Shown here piece by piece: positions 60,415 to 64,000 of a stretch of 64,000 nt of DNA; the first letter of the stretch is position 1; each line of letters begins with the position of its first letter. This DNA is from Desulfatiglans anilini DSM 4660 (lineage in GTDB: Bacteria > Desulfobacterota > DSM-4660 > Desulfatiglandales > Desulfatiglandaceae). The notes beneath the pieces were generated by a model. It searched no databases. It had not been told where the DNA came from and worked only from the letters and a program-made list of their open reading frames with translations. Both the position numbers and the translations under genes were made by a program. Where the stretch lies: the NCBI RefSeq assembly GCF_000422285.1, contig NZ_AULM01000002.1, positions 186,001 to 250,000 on the forward strand, given 5' to 3'.

Positions 60415-61992
60415 ATGAAGATTGCACGGGTTTCACAGATGCGGGATATGGACCGGATGGCGATCGAGCGGTACGGTATCCGGGAGGAACTCCTGATGGA
60501 AAACGCCGGGGAGGCGGTTTATTTCGCCCTCTCGCGGCGGTATGCAATGAGCGGCAGGCGTTTTGCGGTTTTCTGCGGCGGGGGCAACAACGGAGGGGAC
60601 GGGTTTGTCGTTGCACGCAAGCTGCACGCGGCAGGCGCCGCCGTCGATGTCTGCCTGCTGGCGGATCCCGAGAGGTTCAGCGGCGCGGCGCAGTTGAACC
60701 GGGAGATCGTCATGGCCCTCGGCCTGCCGGTGAGGAGGATCGTGGATGCGGGGGAGGCCGCTCGCGTCGCGCAGGGGGCGGATGTCCTGATCGACGCCAT
60801 TTTTGGAACGGGCCTTGCGCGGGAGGTGTCGGGGATCTACCGCGAGGTGATCGAGGCGGTCAACCGGAGCGGAAAGCCCGTGGTGAGCGTCGACATCCCC
60901 TCCGGGGTGCAGGGCGACACCGGCCGGGTGATGGGTGCGGCCGTCAAAGCGGATCTGACGGTCACCTTCGGCCTGCCGAAGATCGGCAACCTGCTGTATC
61001 CGGGTTATGACCTGTGCGGTGAACTCTTCGTCACCCACATCTCCTTCCCTCCGGAACTGCAGGACGCCTCCTGGCTGGATGTGGCCGTAAACCTTCCGGT
61101 GGTTCTCCCGCCGCGTGATCCGGACGGGCACAAGGGGTCTTTCGGGCAGGCGCTCTTCATCTGTGGTGCCGCGAGTTACTACGGCGCCCCCTTCCTGGCG
61201 GCCTATGCCTTTCTGAGGGCCGGGGGCGGGTATTCCCGGCTTGCCGTGCCGGCGGCCATGGCCCCCTTCATCGCCGTGGAGGGCCGGGAGATCGTGCTGG
61301 TGCCCATGGCGGAAACCGACACCGGCAGCATCTCGGAAGAAAATGCGGATGAACTCCTGAGGCTGTCGGAAGGCATGGAAATGGTCGTCATGGGTCCGGG
61401 CCTGTCCCTGGATCAGGAGACGCAGCGCCTGGTCTTGGATCTCGCCGCCCGGATCGAGCGGCCGCTGCTGCTTGACGGGGATGGCATCACCGCGGTTTGC
61501 CGCGACCTCGACTGCATCCGGCAGCGCAAGGCCCCGACCGTGCTGACGCCGCACCCGGGCGAAATGGCGCGGATTGCGGGTGTGGCGACGGCGGAGATCC
61601 AGGCCGACCGGGTGGCCGCCGTCCAGAAGGCTGCGCGCGATCTGCGCGCACACGTCGTGCTGAAGGGGGCGCACTCTCTGATCGGGTGTCCGGACGGCCG
61701 GGTCTATGTGAATCTGAGTGGAAACAGCGGCATGGGCAGCGCCGGGTCGGGCGACGTCCTGACGGGGGTCATCGCCGCCATGCTGGGCCTCGGGCTGGGT
61801 TTCGAAGAGGCGGTGCTGAAGGGGGTCTTCATCCACGGGCTGGCGGGGGATCTGGCGGCCCAGGCGATGGGGGAGGACGGCATGACGGCGCGGGACGTGC
61901 TCGGACACCTCCCGCAGGCGGTTCGGCTCGACAGGGAGGGCCGCGCGGAGGACGTGCTCGGACGCTTCTACCGGGGCCCCATCATCATTTAA
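60415..61992 (+). CDS. nnr: Bifunctional NAD(P)HX epimerase/dehydratase Nnr
   Basis: A 525-residue bifunctional repair enzyme. The N-terminal 215 residues are the YjeF_N epimerase (FCGGGNNGGDGFVVARKL, VDIPSGVQGDTG), and the rest is the ADP/ATP-dependent dehydratase with TVLTPHPGEMARI and GMGSAGSGDVLTGVIAAML. It restores damaged, hydrated NAD(P)H. The ATG at 60415 follows GGGAG by about nine bases; the open frame runs 45 codons further upstream but without homology. It may end at the terminator at 61988-62011 together with the convergent gene. Confidence 0.95.
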   Translation: MKIARVSQMRDMDRMAIERYGIREELLMENAGEAVYFALSRRYAMSGRRFAVFCGGGNNGGDGFVVARKLHAAGAAVDVCLLADPERFSGAAQLNREIVMALGLPVRRIVDAGEAARVAQGADVLIDAIFGTGLAREVSGIYREVIEAVNRSGKPVVSVDIPSGVQGDTGRVMGAAVKADLTVTFGLPKIGNLLYPGYDLCGELFVTHISFPPELQDASWLDVAVNLPVVLPPRDPDGHKGSFGQALFICGAASYYGAPFLAAYAFLRAGGGYSRLAVPAAMAPFIAVEGREIVLVPMAETDTGSISEENADELLRLSEGMEMVVMGPGLSLDQETQRLVLDLAARIERPLLLDGDGITAVCRDLDCIRQRKAPTVLTPHPGEMARIAGVATAEIQADRVAAVQKAARDLRAHVVLKGAHSLIGCPDGRVYVNLSGNSGMGSAGSGDVLTGVIAAMLGLGLGFEEAVLKGVFIHGLAGDLAAQAMGEDGMTARDVLGHLPQAVRLDREGRAEDVLGRFYRGPIII

Positions 61993-62011
61993 AAAGGGGG
62001 CCGAAGCCCCC
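61988..62011 (-). terminator. Intrinsic terminator of the HdrA-like gene
   Basis: On the minus strand: GGGGGC, loop TTCG, GCCCCC, then TTTTTAAA. The stem (62011-62006 with 62001-61996) has six G-C pairs and a stable UUCG loop, followed by a T-run, an ideal rho-independent terminator. It starts 11 bases after the HdrA-like stop; on the plus strand it may also slow transcription past nnr. Confidence 0.85.
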
Positions 62012-62021
62012 GTCTGGTGTT

Positions 62022-64000
62022 TCAACCGGCCTGGTCGATCATGGCCATGATCTGCGAGGTGTCGAATCCCTTGAGGTGAATGGCCCCCGACCGGCAGGAG
62101 GCGGCGCACAGACCGCAGCCCTTGCAAAGCTCCGACTGGATTTCGGCCTTGCCGGTCTTCTCGTTGAACCGGGGGGCCGAGTAGGGGCAGATGGTCACGC
62201 AGACGCCGCACTGGCTGCAGAAGTTCGGGTCGACCTGGGCGACCGTGCCGCTGACCGGGATGATCTTCGCGGAGAGCAGGGTGACTGCCCGGGCGGCGGC
62301 CGCCTGGGCCTGGGTGATGGATTCGTCGATCGGTTTGGGCGCATGGGCGAGCCCGCAAACGAACACCCCGTCCGTGGCGAAATCCACCGGACGCAGCTTG
62401 ACGTGGGCCTCGGCGTAGAATCCGTCATCGTTCTGGGAAACCTTGTAGAACTGGGCGAGCGGGCTTTCCTTTTCGGGAACCACGGCCGAGGCGAGCACCA
62501 GGAAGTCCGGCTGGATCTCCATGGGGCGCCGCAGGACGCGGTCGATGAAGCCGACCGAGAGCTTATTGTCTTTGACGGCCACATCCAGGCCCTTCTCGGA
62601 GTTGTAGCGCACAAAGTGGATGCCGCGGGTGCGCGCCTCCCGGTAGAGGTCTTCGCGCAGTCCGTAAGGGCGCATATCCCGGTAGACAATGAAGATGTCC
62701 ATCCGTGGATTGATGTCCTTCAGCTTGAGGGCGCTCTTGATGGACTGGGTGCAGCAGACCTTCGAGCAGTAGGGGCGCTCGGGGATGCGGGAGCCCACGC
62801 ACTGGACGAAGACCGCCGTGTCGGCCTTTTCGAGTTCCGGGTCCTGATCGATGAAACGCTGTTGGAGTTCAAGCCCCGTCATGACGCGGGGGTCCTGCCC
62901 GTAGAGATACTGGTCGGGCTTGTACTCGGAGGCCCCTGAAGCGAAGATCGTTACGCCGTGTTCCAGGACCTGGTCTTCGCCGTTCGTCCGGATGGTGGTG
63001 CGGAAATTCCCGACAAACCCGTCGACCTGCGTGATCTGGGAGTTGAGGAAGACCTGGATCCGCTCGTTGGACCGGGTGGCTTCGATCATCTTGGCGAGCT
63101 GGGCCTGAATGTCTTCCCCTCTCCAGGTCTCGTGCAGATGGATGGCATTCCCGCCGAGCGCGCCGGTCTTCTCGACCAGGTACGTATCGTATCCCTGATC
63201 GGCCAGATTGCGTGCGGCGGCCATGCCGGCGATTCCCCCGCCGATGATCAGGGCCGACGGGGTGATCTGGAGCTTCGGTTCGGGAAGGGGTTCGAGGAGG
63301 GCGACCTTCGCGACGGCCATCCTGACCAGGTCCTTGGCCTTGGCCGTGGCGGCGTCCGGGTCGTCCTTGTGGACCCAGGAGCACTGATTCCGGATATTGG
63401 CCATCTCGAACAGATATTTGTTGATGCCCGCGTTGGTCAGCGTCTCCTGGAAGAGCGGCTCGTGCGTCTTGGGTGTGCAGGCGGCGACCACCACGCGGTT
63501 GAGGTGCTGTTCCTCGATCACCTGCCGCATTTTGTCCTGGGTGTCCTGGGAGCAGCTGAACATGTTCTGTTCGGCGTAGGCGACGCCCGGAAGCCCCTTG
63601 GCGAACTCGACGACGGAAGGAACATCAACCGTCCCGGCGATATTGGTGCCGCAGCAGCACACGAACACCCCGATACGGGTCGGCTCGCCGCGGATGTCGA
63701 TCTCTTTCGGGATCTCTTTGGTCTTCGTCAGAGACCAGCGCGCCTCGGTGAGCCGGCTGCCGGCCACCCCGGCCGCTGCACTGGAATCCACGACGGAGGT
63801 GGGGATGTCCTTCGGGCCTTGACAGACACCGCAGACGTAAACGCCCGGGCGCGAGCTTTCAACCGGGGCGAAGCTGCTGGTGCTGGCGAAGTTGTAGTGG
63901 TCCAGCTTGACCCCGAACCGGGCGGCGAGCTCCGCCGATTCCGGATTGGCCTCGAGGCCCACCGACAGGACCACGATGTCGAAGTCCTCCTCGATCCGTT
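62022..64000 (-). CDS. HdrA-like FAD/Fe-S oxidoreductase (partial)
   Basis: About 659 visible residues; the N-terminus is beyond the right edge (the frame is open to 64000, reading RIEEDFDIVVLSVGL, so the GTG at 63974 is not the start). The first 80 visible residues look like the end of one HdrA module (TSSFAPVESSRPGVYVCGVC). Then a new HdrA begins: VFVCCCGTNIAGTVDVPSVV, VVAACTPKTHEPLFQETL, FAD motif ALIIGGGIAGMAAARNLADQ, YCSKVCCTQSIKSAL, and C-terminal clusters CSQCGVCVTICPYS and CKGCGLCAASCRSG. This tandem form resembles fused HdrA proteins. HdrA enzymes bifurcate electrons between ferredoxin and other partners. Partners are outside the window. Confidence 0.9.
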   Translation of the reverse strand, partial: RIEEDFDIVVLSVGLEANPESAELAARFGVKLDHYNFASTSSFAPVESSRPGVYVCGVCQGPKDIPTSVVDSSAAAGVAGSRLTEARWSLTKTKEIPKEIDIRGEPTRIGVFVCCCGTNIAGTVDVPSVVEFAKGLPGVAYAEQNMFSCSQDTQDKMRQVIEEQHLNRVVVAACTPKTHEPLFQETLTNAGINKYLFEMANIRNQCSWVHKDDPDAATAKAKDLVRMAVAKVALLEPLPEPKLQITPSALIIGGGIAGMAAARNLADQGYDTYLVEKTGALGGNAIHLHETWRGEDIQAQLAKMIEATRSNERIQVFLNSQITQVDGFVGNFRTTIRTNGEDQVLEHGVTIFASGASEYKPDQYLYGQDPRVMTGLELQQRFIDQDPELEKADTAVFVQCVGSRIPERPYCSKVCCTQSIKSALKLKDINPRMDIFIVYRDMRPYGLREDLYREARTRGIHFVRYNSEKGLDVAVKDNKLSVGFIDRVLRRPMEIQPDFLVLASAVVPEKESPLAQFYKVSQNDDGFYAEAHVKLRPVDFATDGVFVCGLAHAPKPIDESITQAQAAAARAVTLLSAKIIPVSGTVAQVDPNFCSQCGVCVTICPYSAPRFNEKTGKAEIQSELCKGCGLCAASCRSGAIHLKGFDTSQIMAMIDQAG

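Overview
The window is a GC-rich chromosomal stretch from an anaerobic, autotrophic or syntrophic-type bacterium, most likely a member of the Desulfobacterota (former Deltaproteobacteria). This rests on gene content (HdrA-like flavoprotein, MetF/MetV methyl-branch proteins, NuoE/NuoF/FdhA-like soluble oxidoreductase modules, CooT-like and LarB nickel-related proteins, TRAP transporter with acyl-CoA enzymes, DUF1207 outer-membrane protein). No rRNA, tRNA, CRISPR array or phage was seen, so the species is not assigned.

Region 1 (1-13958, minus strand) is a tightly packed type III secretion locus read right to left: sctC-D-E, an AT-rich gap with a promoter, then sctF-G-I-J-K-L-N-O-P-Q-R-S-T-U, with sctU running off the left edge. 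It covers secretin, inner rings, needle with chaperones, rod, sorting platform, ATPase, ruler and export gate. SctV, translocators and effectors are not in the window. Beside it (14526-15767) lies a sigma-54 activator remnant with a truncated PAS domain and a stop codon in its DNA-binding helix, followed by a 48-bp palindrome.

Region 2 (15960-26421) holds a NifX/radical-SAM/winged-helix fusion, a J-domain protein, a ferredoxin, a CooT-like protein, then a TetR regulator and a response regulator divergent from a TRAP transporter-acyl-CoA ligase-acyl-CoA dehydrogenase operon with a twin putative operator at its promoter. A nitroreductase follows.

Region 3 (26574-37161) is mostly translation and RNA maintenance: a zinc-finger J protein, EpmA/EF-P, an acyl-CoA synthetase, LarB, a B12-type radical SAM protein, D-aminoacyl-tRNA deacylase, a fused RsmG-SpoU methyltransferase, an RluA-type pseudouridine synthase and two very small proteins.

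Region 4 (37314-51222, all minus strand) is the most striking part: MetF, MetV, a 1043-residue NuoF-GltD fusion, NuoE, a large NuoG/FdhA-like protein that lacks the formate dehydrogenase active-site Cys/Sec, a divergent second MetF, and a three-PAS histidine kinase between two paralogous HTH-receiver regulators with matching promoters. It reads as a methylene-tetrahydrofolate reductase electron-transfer system with its own signalling genes (inference).

Region 5 (51640-64000) has spermidine synthase, a metal ABC transporter pair, valyl-tRNA synthetase, an uncharacterised acidic protein, a BON-DUF1207 outer-membrane protein, bifunctional NAD(P)HX repair enzyme Nnr and a partial HdrA-like protein. 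A dispersed MITE-like repeat with terminal inverted repeats and a central palindrome occurs at gene ends in this region.
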